Source: CAVWCQ01 sp963753545
GTDB taxonomy: Bacteria; Chloroflexota; Anaerolineae; Aggregatilineales; Aggregatilineaceae
Length of the DNA: 64,000 nt
Reading direction: 5' to 3'
Assembly: GCA_963753545.1 (NCBI GenBank)
Contig: CAVWCQ010000008.1
Location: 1,984,001 to 2,048,000, forward strand
Shown: positions 43,742 through 53,427 of the stretch, piece by piece
How the letters are laid out: the number at the start of each line of letters is the position of its first letter
Position numbering within the stretch: the stretch's first letter is position 1
Made by a program: the position numbers and the translations under genes
Notes under the pieces: generated by a model
The model's database searches: none
What the model saw: only the letters and a program-made list of their open reading frames with translations
What the model was told of the DNA's origin: nothing

Positions 43742-46306
43742 ATGTTTGCAGCTATTGGACGGTTAGCGGACCGCTACCGGCTTGTATTCCTGTTGGGTTG
43801 GCTTGTGGCGGCGGTGGTCATCACCCTCACTGCGCCGAATCTGAATGACGTAACGAGCAATGACCAGGGCGATTTTTTACCGGATGATGCTTCCTCAATT
43901 GCTGGGCGAAAGTTAGTTGAGACGAATTTCCCCGAACAGGCGTCAGATGGGTCGATTGTGCTGGTATTCGACGCCGGGGAAGGGCATTCGATCAGCGATC
44001 CGGCGAATATGGCTTATATTGGCGACGTGAGCAACTGGCTGAACAGCCCGGAGGGACCGGATCATATCCAGAGCGTTCTCTCGCCCACGCTGAACCCGGA
44101 GATGTCGGGACAACTGGTATCGCCGGACGGCCAGATCAGTATGGTGGTTATCGCGACGGATACGCAGGACCAGGAGGCCAGCGTAGTAATGCTGGACCAG
44201 ATTGGCAAACGGCTGGAATCCGCTCCTATGCAGGTCTACCGCACGGGGGACCGGGCTATCAACCGCGAATATAACGATACCATCCAGACCAGCGTAGATC
44301 GAACCATTTTTGTGACGCTGGCGCTCGTCGTGCTGATTCTGCTGGCGATCTATCGCTCCCCGGTCAGCCCGCTGATCCCGCTGTTTGTGGTGACGATTGC
44401 ATTTTTCGTCGCGCGTGGGCTGGTTGCATGGCTGGCGAAAGAGGTCTTCACCGTCTCGGATACGGCGGTGATGATGCTGATCGTGGTGATGTATGGCGCG
44501 GGCACAGATTACTGCCTGTTCCTGATCAGCCGCTTCCGCGAAGAAATGGCCGAACACGATGATTCCCGCCCGGCGGTCCGGCGCACGGTGCGCCACGTAG
44601 GCGAATCGATCTCCAGCAGCGCGGGCACCGTGATCACCGGGTTTGTGGCGATGGCCTTCGCCCAGTTGGGACTGTTTAACACCACCGGGCCGACGCTGGC
44701 GGTAGGCGTGATCGTCAGCTTGCTGGCCGGCCTGACGCTGACTCCGGCGCTGCTTGGACTGCTGGGCCAGCGCACCTTCTGGCCGGGACGCGCCCACCAT
44801 CGCGGAACCGGGGCGATCTACAAGCGCACCTCGCAGTGGGTGAGTTCGCGCCCGCTGCTGACTATCGTGACGATTGTCGTACTGATGGCTCCGCTGGCCT
44901 ACTACGGCAGCAAGATCGAAGTAACCTATGACTTCCTGGCCGACCTGCCGGACGATACCGAGTCGGTCGAGGGGTTCCGCGTGCTGGAAAATCACATCGG
45001 CGCGGGCGAGATGCAGCCTTTGACGGCGGTCGCGGTCTTCCCCGGTGGCGATCTGCTGAGCCAATCGGAGCGAGTGACACGCGAACTGGAAGCAGTGGAC
45101 GGCGTGGTCACCGTGCGCAGCGCGACACAGCCGCTGGGCGGCGCTGATCCGATGACGGCGGGCATCACACGCATTGATCACCAGTTGGGCGCGCTGGCAG
45201 CTATGGTCGCGCCAGGCACGTCTGCGCCCGGACAGGGCGAAGGCGGAACCACATCAACTCAGACGCCGGAGCAGCAGGCTATGATGCAGAATTTGCTGGC
45301 CGATCTGCCCGCTTACCTGGCCCTGGTCGTGGATCGTGCGCCGGAACTGGCCAACAATCCCGCCTATGATCAGACGATGGCGTCCCTGAATGCGGTTGCA
45401 CAGGGCGGCGACCTGACACCTGATCTGGCGGCTGGGTTTGGCGCGCTGGCTGAAGCCGCTCCCGCGGTGTATCTGCCGGTTGCGGAGTTGCCGGAAGGCG
45501 TGCGGGCGGCGTTTGGCGGCGACCTGATGGCCGGGCTGATCAGCAGCTATGTGAATCCGAACACCAACGCCGTGCGCTTCGAGATTGTGCTGGATCACTC
45601 GCCTTACAGTCTTACCGCGCTGAATACGGCTGACGATCTGGCGGATGTGATGCACGACACAGGCGGCAAGGCAGGCGTAACGGGATCGTCAGTGGTGGGG
45701 GCCGATCTGCGCCACTATTTGCAGATGGACCAGCGCCTGACCATGCTGCTGGTGTTGGGTGGAATCTTCCTGATCCTGCTGGTCATGCTGCGCAGCGTTG
45801 TTGCGCCGATGTATCTGATCGGGACCATTCTGCTCAGCTACCGGACGTCGCTTGGCATCACGCGTATCGCGTCGGGTGTGCTGTGGGGAACGGATCAACT
45901 GACGTGGTGGGTTCCCTTCTTTATGTTCGTCTTCCTGGTGGCGCTCGGCATCGACTACAGCATCTTCCTGTTCGGGCGCATCAAAGAGGAAGTAGGGCGG
46001 AACGGTATCCACGAGGGTATTCACCACGCCGTGCAGTCTACGGGGTCGATCATCACCTCCGCCGGGATTATCGTCGCTGGGACGTTCGCGGCGATGATGG
46101 CCGGGGATATTCTGGGACTGGCCCAGATCGGCTTCGCGGTGAGCGTGGGCATCCTGATCGATACGTTCGTCGTCCGCACCGTGCTCGATCCGGCGCTGGC
46201 AACCTTCTTCGGGCGCTGGACATGGTGGCCGGGCGGCCTCAACCGCACGCCGCAGCCAGCCGAGGAGACGGCTCCGGTCGTGCCAGAGTTAAGCGGGACA
46301 GACTGA
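43742..46306 (+). CDS. MMPL/RND-family exporter
   Basis: 854 residues. Two MMPL halves, each with a helix bundle and an external loop. Repeated signature pairs: GTDYCLFLISRFREE and GIDYSIFLFGRIKEE, the latter followed by TGSIITSAGIIVAGTFAAM. The first external region contains SNDQGDFLPDDASS. Family members export lipids, drugs or siderophores using the proton gradient. Position after tetR suggests drug- or lipid-responsive export. Confidence 0.94.
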   Translation: MFAAIGRLADRYRLVFLLGWLVAAVVITLTAPNLNDVTSNDQGDFLPDDASSIAGRKLVETNFPEQASDGSIVLVFDAGEGHSISDPANMAYIGDVSNWLNSPEGPDHIQSVLSPTLNPEMSGQLVSPDGQISMVVIATDTQDQEASVVMLDQIGKRLESAPMQVYRTGDRAINREYNDTIQTSVDRTIFVTLALVVLILLAIYRSPVSPLIPLFVVTIAFFVARGLVAWLAKEVFTVSDTAVMMLIVVMYGAGTDYCLFLISRFREEMAEHDDSRPAVRRTVRHVGESISSSAGTVITGFVAMAFAQLGLFNTTGPTLAVGVIVSLLAGLTLTPALLGLLGQRTFWPGRAHHRGTGAIYKRTSQWVSSRPLLTIVTIVVLMAPLAYYGSKIEVTYDFLADLPDDTESVEGFRVLENHIGAGEMQPLTAVAVFPGGDLLSQSERVTRELEAVDGVVTVRSATQPLGGADPMTAGITRIDHQLGALAAMVAPGTSAPGQGEGGTTSTQTPEQQAMMQNLLADLPAYLALVVDRAPELANNPAYDQTMASLNAVAQGGDLTPDLAAGFGALAEAAPAVYLPVAELPEGVRAAFGGDLMAGLISSYVNPNTNAVRFEIVLDHSPYSLTALNTADDLADVMHDTGGKAGVTGSSVVGADLRHYLQMDQRLTMLLVLGGIFLILLVMLRSVVAPMYLIGTILLSYRTSLGITRIASGVLWGTDQLTWWVPFFMFVFLVALGIDYSIFLFGRIKEEVGRNGIHEGIHHAVQSTGSIITSAGIIVAGTFAAMMAGDILGLAQIGFAVSVGILIDTFVVRTVLDPALATFFGRWTWWPGGLNRTPQPAEETAPVVPELSGTD

Positions 46307-46314
46307 ATAATGAA

Positions 46315-46345
46315 CTGGGGCGGTCATCAGGCCGCCCCAGTGTTT
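46315..46345. terminator. Bidirectional terminator between MMPL and arsM
   Basis: Perfect arms CTGGGGCGG (46315-46323) and CCGCCCCAG (46332-46340) with an 8-base loop, then TGTTTTT on the plus strand. It separates convergent genes. Confidence 0.85.
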
Positions 46346-46354
46346 TTCTCTTCT

Positions 46355-47143
<789 letters not shown>

Positions 47144-47165
47144 GGTAGGCTCCCTTTCTGAACGT

Positions 47166-47181
47166 ATCGATAATTATCGAT
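47166..47181 (-). promoter_or_regulatory. ArsR-type operator upstream of arsM
   Basis: ATCGATAATTATCGAT is a perfect 16-base palindrome 22 bases upstream of arsM. It matches the site overlapping the arsR promoter (ATCGATGTTTATCAAT, 47542-47557) in 13 of 16 positions. Direct binding by ArsR is inferred. Confidence 0.7.
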
Positions 47182-47205
47182 GCATTTATGCAAAAAAATA
47201 TGCCG

Positions 47206-47529
47206 TTATTGGTCGCTTTTGACCTGAATGTCGTCTGGCGAGATGAGGGCATAGTTCGGCGCAAAGGTTTGCACGAGATTGCCGCAGCAGAGCGTCACCT
47301 GCTCCTGGTTGAGCGTATAAAAACGGTTGCGCCCTTCCTGCCGGACCAGCACCAGGTTCGCCTCTTCCAGCTTTTTCAGGTGGTGGCTGACCGTTGGCTG
47401 GTTGACCTTGCCGTCCAGTTTATCAACGACATCGTTCACGCTGAGCCACACGCAGCACAAGTGGCCCATAATTTCCTGGCGGGTTTCGTCGGCAATCGCT
47501 TTGGCAAACATCATTGCGTCGTTGTTCAT
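47206..47529 (-). CDS. arsR: ArsR-family metalloregulatory repressor
   Basis: About 107 residues from ATG 47529. Winged helix about 15-85: AIADETRQEIMGHLCC, then VNQPTVSHHLKKLEEANLVL and VRQEGRNRFYTLN. Cys pairs in GHLCCVWLS and VTLCCGNL could bind As(III). A perfect -10 ends only 7 bases before ATG 47529, so longer starts upstream are excluded and the mRNA is probably nearly leaderless; ATGs at 47514 and 47511 are alternatives. Confidence 0.9.
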   Translation of the reverse strand: MNNDAMMFAKAIADETRQEIMGHLCCVWLSVNDVVDKLDGKVNQPTVSHHLKKLEEANLVLVRQEGRNRFYTLNQEQVTLCCGNLVQTFAPNYALISPDDIQVKSDQ

Positions 47530-47536
47530 GATGTTC

Positions 47537-47564
47537 ATTATATCGATGTTTATCAATATGTCAA
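47537..47564 (-). promoter_or_regulatory. arsR: arsR promoter with embedded operator
   Basis: On the minus strand TTGACA (47564-47559) and TATAAT (47542-47537) are both consensus with a 16-base spacer. The spacer is filled by the ATTGATAAACATCGAT palindrome, so a bound ArsR would block RNA polymerase. Confidence 0.85.
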
Positions 47565-47607
47565 GAAGTTGGTGCACTAATCTACAAAATCGGGCATGAC
47601 AAAATTT

Positions 47608-47633
47608 GTGCGTCCCGCTTCAACAGGACGCAC
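47608..47633 (-). terminator. Likely terminator of the molbindin gene
   Basis: Arms GTGCGTCC (47608-47615) and GGACGCAC (47626-47633) with a 10-base loop. On the minus strand AAATTTTG follows, a short U tract. It also lies upstream of the arsR promoter. Confidence 0.55.
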
Positions 47634-47642
47634 AGGTCGATC

Positions 47643-47891
47643 TTAGCCCTCTAGCTCATCATCATTCTCCCCGCGCTTTCGGTGGGGAGTACCAACCAGA
47701 ACATCACTCGCCTTTATAATGGCATACGCTTGCTTGCCTTCAGAAAGTTCCAGTCGCTCAACAGAGGATTTGGTGATGATTGAGACAATTTGAATCCCTC
47801 CGGGCAGTTCAATCGTGACTTCCGCGTTGACTGCCCCGATGACAACTTGCTTTACTGTCCCTTTTAGCACGTTCCTGGCACTGAGTCTCAA
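47643..47891 (-). CDS. Molbindin (single Mop/TOBE domain)
   Basis: 82 residues. The best start is TTG 47891, since AGGAGG lies 8 bases upstream; a GTG at 47912 is in frame but covers that ribosome site. The protein is essentially one Mop domain: LSARNVLKGTVKQVVIGAVN, AEVTIELPGGIQIVSIIT and QAYAIIKASDVLVG. These oligomers bind molybdate or tungstate. No modABC genes are nearby. Confidence 0.88.
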   Translation of the reverse strand: MRLSARNVLKGTVKQVVIGAVNAEVTIELPGGIQIVSIITKSSVERLELSEGKQAYAIIKASDVLVGTPHRKRGENDDELEG

Positions 47892-48015
47892 GGTATTGCC
47901 CTCCTTGCTCACCGGTCTCTCAATTCAGACTCTAGGCGAGAATCTGGCGAAACGGCAAGCTCAAGGCGCAAGTCGCGTATGAGCCTACCTCGTCCGCGAT
48001 CAGGCGATTCCCCGG

Positions 48016-49206
48016 CTACTCGTATTGTCCCTTTTGATCCGCAATATCGGCCAGCAGTTGCAGTTTCCAGGGTTCGACACGGGGCGCGACAGAGCAGGCA
48101 GTGCTCAGAATGTAGCCGCCGTCCGGTTTCCCCGCCTGGATGGCATTAGCCGCGCGCTGCGTCAGATCATCTTTACTGTCGGTCAACAGCGCCACCGAGT
48201 TCATGTTGCCCTTGATGAACATCTGCCCACCGATGCGCGCTTTGGCGTCCGCCAGTTCGGTATTACCCAGCGGAGGTGGATCGAGGGTATCGACGCCGTC
48301 GGTGTGGGTGTCCATCAGCAGTTCCAGCCGGTCGCCCAGTTTGCCGCAGGTGTGCGTATAGACGGGCACGGCGGGGTAGGCGGCATGGATGGCGTCAATC
48401 GCTTTGCGCTCGTAGGGCACGACAAACTGTTTATACATGCGCGGTGAGACAAAGCCGCCGCCCGCGAAGGCCGACGAGATCAGGACCGCATCGACGCCGC
48501 GCCCGGCCTGCGCCTTACCCCAGGTGATCGTTGCTTCGGTCAGGCGATTCAGGATGACTTCGGCTTTGTCGGGATCGAGGGCCAGCCCGGTTAGCGCTTC
48601 CTGGTAGCCGAACAGTTCCATAAAATGGGTGAACGGCGAATAGACCTCGCCATGCACCGAAATCGTCTCGCCAACCGCTTGTTTGACGAGATCAATCGTC
48701 CGGTAGAAATAATCGGGGACGTCATGCAATACGCCGGGAGCCTTGCCCGATAGGTAGGTCGTGTGATAGACACCCCAGGTATAACGCGGCCACTCGTCCA
48801 GCCGCTCCAGGTCGCGATCCGGGTCAAAGGTCATGTAGTCGGGGTGGGGGGCTGCCTGCGGATTGCCGGGTTCTAACTGGGCGTTGTCGTCCCAGGGAAC
48901 GAGGGCATGCAGGCCATCTTTAAACGTAATTCGTTCGCCGTCGGGCGTTTCCTCAATGGACTCGACGCTCTCGCGCCAGTGGGGATCGCGCCCCGGAATG
49001 TTGATCAAAATGCCGTCAAACTGGTAGCGCTGGCAGAGTGTGATCAGGCTGTCCGCGAACGCCTCGCTGGTGAACCAGATTTCATGCGGTTTCCAGCGGT
49101 CTTTCATGTTCAGAAAATAGTGGCCCAGCGACAACTGGCACATCACCGGAACGCGGTCCGGTTTTTGATGGTTCATGGCGCGGGCGACCCGTTCTTTTCC
49201 ATTCAT
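48016..49206 (-). CDS. URO-D-family (cobamide methyltransferase-like) protein
   Basis: 396 residues from ATG 49206 (AAGG upstream). It has the uroporphyrinogen-decarboxylase TIM-barrel features MNGKERVARAMNHQKPDRVP, VYTHTCGKLGDRLELLMDT and LDPPPLGNTELADAKARIGG, then MFIKGNMNSV and YILSTACSVAPRVEPWKL. The His-x-Cys zinc site (HTC) and late Cys are typical of the methyl-cobamide:CoM methyltransferase branch rather than haem synthesis. Substrate unknown. It is preceded by a promoter-operator module also found at 31.1 kb. Confidence 0.85.
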   Translation of the reverse strand: MNGKERVARAMNHQKPDRVPVMCQLSLGHYFLNMKDRWKPHEIWFTSEAFADSLITLCQRYQFDGILINIPGRDPHWRESVESIEETPDGERITFKDGLHALVPWDDNAQLEPGNPQAAPHPDYMTFDPDRDLERLDEWPRYTWGVYHTTYLSGKAPGVLHDVPDYFYRTIDLVKQAVGETISVHGEVYSPFTHFMELFGYQEALTGLALDPDKAEVILNRLTEATITWGKAQAGRGVDAVLISSAFAGGGFVSPRMYKQFVVPYERKAIDAIHAAYPAVPVYTHTCGKLGDRLELLMDTHTDGVDTLDPPPLGNTELADAKARIGGQMFIKGNMNSVALLTDSKDDLTQRAANAIQAGKPDGGYILSTACSVAPRVEPWKLQLLADIADQKGQYE

Positions 49207-49220
49207 AAGTACCTTCTTTT

Positions 49221-49264
49221 TCTTCAAATTCGTACTTAAGGTTCAACCTTAAGGGAGTATTTTA
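49221..49264 (-). promoter_or_regulatory. URO-D gene promoter with palindromic operator, copy 2
   Basis: Minus strand: TAAAAT (49264-49259), TACTCCC, then the palindrome TTAAGGTTgAACCTTAA (49252-49236). The layout and most bases match copy 1 at 31146-31174. The two changed palindrome positions differ symmetrically in both arms, which keeps the symmetry. A -35 is not evident. Confidence 0.65.
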
Positions 49265-49547
49265 CGAGGCCATTGTGTCGTATACTTGAATGATGCGAAT
49301 ACGGTGCACCTCCGTACTGAAAACGCCTTTGTTTTTGGCAGGCAGGTGCTGGGTTAGGAAACCGTTAGGGAGACCCGCCAAAAAACATGATTCGGCGGAT
49401 CGCCACGAGAAGAAACGATCAACTTCGTTGTTTCTTCGGCTGATTCAGGCCCCTCATGCCCTATTATAATGTTTATTAAACACCGCCAAATGACTCATAA
49501 TCGGCCTCTAATGGATCATTTAGGCCATTTTGTGGCATTTAGAGTGT
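49265..49547. other. Intergenic region between URO-D and ferritin-like genes
   Basis: No gene. GAAGAAAC and GTTTCTTC arms form a hairpin near 49410-49438. GTTTATTAAAC (49471-49481) is a short palindrome next to a TATAAT. These could serve the URO-D leader or end the ferritin-like transcript; nothing is decisive. Confidence 0.45.
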
Positions 49548-50927
49548 TCATCCTGATGCATTGCGGTACACCGGATCGCTGGTCGAGACCTTGCTGACAT
49601 CCATCGCCGATTCTTTGCCGAGCACGCGCCGGACAAAATCGGGCCACCAGTTGATCTGCTTGGCGGGGTCGGCGTAGGTCTCAAGCACATGCTCGGACTC
49701 AATTGCCTTCTGCTGGCCCAGCTTGACGACCTCATCACGGCTCATTTGCAGCGCGTTCATCAGCCAGCGCCGCCCGATCTGCGCGTGCAGCACTTCGTCG
49801 GCCCAGTCGTAATCCTGGAACAGCTTCGCCAGTTCGTCCCCGGCTTCGCCTGCCGTCTTCCATTCGTAGCGCTTGCCTGTGGTGGCGGGCATCAGACTCT
49901 GTTCGATGGTGTAGAGCACGGCATGGGCTTCAAGTGGAGTCATGTGCTGGTTGAGCCGGATGGCGAAGCCGGGATGCAGGGGAATTTCGCCCTTCCAGTC
50001 AACGCCGTGCTGCTCCATGTAGACGCTGCCCATCATGGCATGGCGCGCCTCGTCCCAAAGCTGGCGGCACATGTCCGTATAGTATTCCCAGGGCTGCCCC
50101 TGCGCCTCCGCGATCATGCGGGCCATGACTTCGGGCACATCCATTTCCAGCGCCCGCTTGCACATCAGGGCCAGAACCTTCTCGTCAGCGGGCACGCCAT
50201 CCGTGCGGGCGACCTCGTGCGGCGGGAACAGGTAGTTGTCCTGCTGGACAAAGCGCCCGTCACGGCGCGGGAAGTAGTCGGGCTGGTACTCGCCCTGGGC
50301 GCGCGGAGCAGGCAGTTTTTCGTCCGCGATGGGTTGGTTGCCAGCGATGCCGCCTGCCGCCCGCAGATAGGCATGCAGATGGCTCATCCACGCTTCCGCC
50401 CGTGCTTTCGACGCGGAGTCCTGGGTCAGGGCGGCGAGCGTTTGCTGGCCCCAGGTGACTGTTTCCTCTTCTTCCAGAATCAGGAAGCGCAGCAGCCGCC
50501 GTGTGGGATGGTCAACCAGCGGGTTCAGGTTCTCGTAGTGATCTTTGTAGGCCGCCAGCAGCATGGGTTTGAGAACACCGTACAGTCCGGCGATCTTTTC
50601 GACCGTATCTTGCGCCCAGAACAGTTCGTTCAGAAAGGTTTCCAGGCTTTGTGTCGGGCAAACATCCATACGCGGCGGCGGGTTGCGCATCTCGCTCACC
50701 CGGCGGCGGATCATCGCCACATGTTCGGAGTCGAGGTAGAGGTGCAGGCTGAGTCCCTCTTTGATCTCCCATTCGGGCGTTGGATTCAGCCAGGCAAGGC
50801 CCAAATCCATCGCCCGTTTTTCGATCCAGGCATAGCGCACCAGGCGCTGCACAGTGCTTTCGATATCGTAGCCAATTTTGGCTGCTTCGTCATACGTGCA
50901 CAATCCCGCCAGCGGTACCAATGCCAT
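49548..50927 (-). CDS. Ferritin-like putative diiron protein
   Basis: 459 residues from ATG 50927 with GGAGGAG upstream. Mostly helical. Possible iron-binding carboxylate/His motifs: FLILEEEETVTWGQQTL, two ExxH motifs in LWDEARHAMMG and WADEVLHAQIGRRW, and ESEHVLETY. These are typical of ferritin-like diiron folds, but the protein is long and I know no function. It lies directly downstream of the sugar ABC transporter permeases (20-base gap), so it is probably in that operon. Confidence 0.65.
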   Translation of the reverse strand: MALVPLAGLCTYDEAAKIGYDIESTVQRLVRYAWIEKRAMDLGLAWLNPTPEWEIKEGLSLHLYLDSEHVAMIRRRVSEMRNPPPRMDVCPTQSLETFLNELFWAQDTVEKIAGLYGVLKPMLLAAYKDHYENLNPLVDHPTRRLLRFLILEEEETVTWGQQTLAALTQDSASKARAEAWMSHLHAYLRAAGGIAGNQPIADEKLPAPRAQGEYQPDYFPRRDGRFVQQDNYLFPPHEVARTDGVPADEKVLALMCKRALEMDVPEVMARMIAEAQGQPWEYYTDMCRQLWDEARHAMMGSVYMEQHGVDWKGEIPLHPGFAIRLNQHMTPLEAHAVLYTIEQSLMPATTGKRYEWKTAGEAGDELAKLFQDYDWADEVLHAQIGRRWLMNALQMSRDEVVKLGQQKAIESEHVLETYADPAKQINWWPDFVRRVLGKESAMDVSKVSTSDPVYRNASG

Positions 50928-50947
50928 GTCTGCTCTCCTCCGACTGA

Positions 50948-52309
50948 TTATCCTTTCACTGCTCCCGCCGTCAGACCCTTGATGAACTGCTTCGAGAGCA
51001 GCAGATACAGGAGTAACAGGGGGATCGCTGCCATCGAAAGTACGCTCAAGATCGCGTTCCAGTCGGTGCGGTACTGCCCCGTCAACAGCGATACGCCATA
51101 GGTGACAGTGCGCACCTCTTCGCGCCGCGTCAGCAGCAGTGGGAACCACAAATCGTTCCAAATAGGGATCATATTAAAGGTTGCGACCGTTGCCAACGCC
51201 GGACGGGTCAGTGGCAGCATGATCTGCAGGAACACGCGGGCTTCGGACGCGCCGTCGATGCGGGCCGCGTCGATCAGATCCCGCGGGACGCCGCGCATAA
51301 ATGCCGTCAGGATGAACGCCGAGATCGGCAGTCCCATCGCTACATAAATCGGGATGAGCGCCGTCAGTTTGCCCTGCAAGCCGAGGTCCTGCACGATGGT
51401 CACGATGTTGATTGTGCCCAGGCGGATAGGAACCATCAGCCCGGCGACAAAGTAGAGATAGATCCCTGTCGACAGGCGGGAGCGCCAGTTGGAGAGGGCA
51501 TAGGCTGCCAGCGCGCCCAGAACCAGGATCAGGATCAGCGACGTCACCGTGACGACGAGGCTGTTCTTGAAGTACAGGTCAAAGTGCCCGTCACCCCAGG
51601 CATTCTCGAACCCCTTGAAGGTGCGGATATCCGATGTCGGCCAGTCAAAGGGGTGTTTGAAGATGTTCTTTTGCGTCTTCATGGCGTTGACGATCATCGT
51701 AAACAAGGGAACGATGACGATCAGCGACCACGCGAGCAGGATCAGGTGGGAGAAGAACTGGCCCAGGATCATATTGAAGGTATAACGCTGGAGGGTGTGG
51801 TTGATCAGCCAGTTTTGCGGGCGGGGCCAGGAGGCGGTGCGCGGCATAACGACAAACCAATAGACGACCAGCAGCGCAGCAAGAATGGCTAACCCAACCA
51901 GCCAGCCCAGTTTGATATTCAATCCCTGGGTGACATAACTGTCGCCCAGCAGCCCGCCAAAGTAGACCAGCGCAGCGGTGCAGGCGCAGAACAACACCGC
52001 TTTCCAGTAGGCAAGGTTGCCCGTGAGAGCGGCGGACAGTGCCAGTACCGCCACAATCACCAGGATTTCCCAACCAATCGGAATGTTATCAATGCCTGTG
52101 TGAATGGTTTTGATGTGCAGCAGGCCAGTCGCATAGGCGAGGATGCCAACGGCGAGGCCGATAAAGGCCCCTACCCAGATATCGATCTCCACATGGGCGC
52201 TCGACTGGGGGACGAAGCGCGCGGTTAGAAGGCCACCCAATGAGGCGCAGACAATCAGCCACCCCAGCAGTTCCGCATGGTTAATCAGCCAAGCCAGAAA
52301 GTCGAGCAT
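50948..52309 (-). CDS. Sugar ABC transporter permease (MalG type) with extra N-terminal membrane domain
   Basis: 453 residues, whereas MalG-type permeases are about 280. Residues 1-175 add five or six extra helices (LLGWLIVCASLGGLLTARFV, IWVGAFIGLAVGILAYATG and others). The standard permease follows from about 185 with FKNSLVVTVTSLILILVLGA and the EAA-loop DAARIDGASEARVFLQIMLP. ATG 52309 overlaps the stop of the partner permease (TGATG). The role of the extension is unknown. Confidence 0.9.
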   Translation of the reverse strand: MLDFLAWLINHAELLGWLIVCASLGGLLTARFVPQSSAHVEIDIWVGAFIGLAVGILAYATGLLHIKTIHTGIDNIPIGWEILVIVAVLALSAALTGNLAYWKAVLFCACTAALVYFGGLLGDSYVTQGLNIKLGWLVGLAILAALLVVYWFVVMPRTASWPRPQNWLINHTLQRYTFNMILGQFFSHLILLAWSLIVIVPLFTMIVNAMKTQKNIFKHPFDWPTSDIRTFKGFENAWGDGHFDLYFKNSLVVTVTSLILILVLGALAAYALSNWRSRLSTGIYLYFVAGLMVPIRLGTINIVTIVQDLGLQGKLTALIPIYVAMGLPISAFILTAFMRGVPRDLIDAARIDGASEARVFLQIMLPLTRPALATVATFNMIPIWNDLWFPLLLTRREEVRTVTYGVSLLTGQYRTDWNAILSVLSMAAIPLLLLYLLLSKQFIKGLTAGAVKG

Positions 52310-53296
52310 CAGACCGTTACCTCCTCACCAGAGCGCCGGGAATAGATGAGCCACGCTGAGACGCCGACCATCAGGATCAAGAAGGTGACGGTGGCAACGG
52401 CTGCGCCTACTCCCATATTGGGACGGGCAACGGGATGTTCGCCCGCGATGGCCGTGCGGTAGAAAAACGTTCCCATGATGTCCGTCGAGTAGTTCGGTGA
52501 ACCCCTGGCATCTTTCATGACGTACACCACGTCGAAGGCGCTGAAATTGCCGATGAAGGTCAGAACGGCGACAATGCCGACAATGGGCTTGAGCAGGGGC
52601 AGTTTGATGCGCAGCCACGCCTGTAAAGGGCTGGCTCCATCCACACGGGCCGCTTCATTCAGTTCCTCTGGGATGTTGATTAGCCCGGCGAGGAACATCA
52701 TGGTGGGCAGGCCGACCCACTGCCACGACGAGACCAGCGAAATGACGACCAGCGCCCACTTTTCGATCGCCCAACCAGGCGTGATACCATTCCCGTTTGC
52801 CCACCTCGGTGAGCAGCGGCTTCAACATGCCAAACGCCGGATTAAGCATAAAACTCCAGAGGAACCCGGTGAGCATGACCGACATCGTTGCCGGGATGAA
52901 GATAATGGTCCGGTAGATATCACGGCCAAAGAGCCGGTTTTGGGCAAGCAGTGTGGCAAAGAGCAGGCCCAGCGTGTTCTGAACCAGCATGTGAATCGAA
53001 AAGAATACGATGGTGTTTTGCAGGGCGTTTGTAAAACGTTCTTTCCAATAAGGGTCTGTAAACAAGGTGTGATAGTTATCGAATCCGACAAATTCGTGCG
53101 GACGCAGGCCGATGCCCTGGTACAGGCTGAGGCGCATCGAGTTGATGAGCGGGAAAGCCATAAAGAGGGTATAGACAACCAATGCCGGGATCAAAAACAT
53201 AATCCAGGATCGGCGGCGCGATACCTCCCAGTCGTTTGTCTGTGATCGGGCAAACGGGGAGGACCTGACTTTTTTGGTCTCTGCGGATACTTGCAT
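52309..53296 (-). CDS. Sugar ABC transporter permease (MalF type), frameshifted
   Basis: About 328 codons from ATG 53296 (GGAG upstream). First part: IMFLIPALVVYTLFMAFPLI, GFDNYHTLFTDPYWKERF, IIFIPATMSVMLTGFLW. After the shift: KWALVVISLVSSWQWVGLP, and the EAA loop EELNEAARVDGASPLQAWLR followed by IKLPLLKPIVG. The parts join by removing one base from the T run 52796-52798 (plus strand). It pairs with the MalG-type permease; no ATPase gene is in this cluster. Confidence 0.9.
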
Positions 53297-53364
53297 AGCC
53301 AACTCCGGGTCTTTTGCAGCGAACTGTTTTTCATACGATACAACAGATTGGGCTAACTACAAAA

Positions 53365-53396
53365 CCATCGCCCAACTCGTACAAGCCGGGCGATGG
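53365..53396 (-). promoter_or_regulatory. Intercistronic stem-loop between binding protein and permease genes
   Basis: Perfect arms CCATCGCCC (53365-53373) and GGGCGATGG (53388-53396). Such hairpins after a binding-protein gene commonly stabilise its mRNA and reduce read-through into the permease genes. Confidence 0.6.
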
Positions 53397-53427
53397 AGGT
53401 TAGCTTGCAGACAAGAACGGGTTCAGA

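Noticed and set aside
49689..51101. 470-codon plus-strand ORF opposite the ferritin-like gene
   Set aside because: The minus-strand frame has a strong ribosome site and ExxH motifs; the plus-strand frame has none and looks like a codon-bias shadow.
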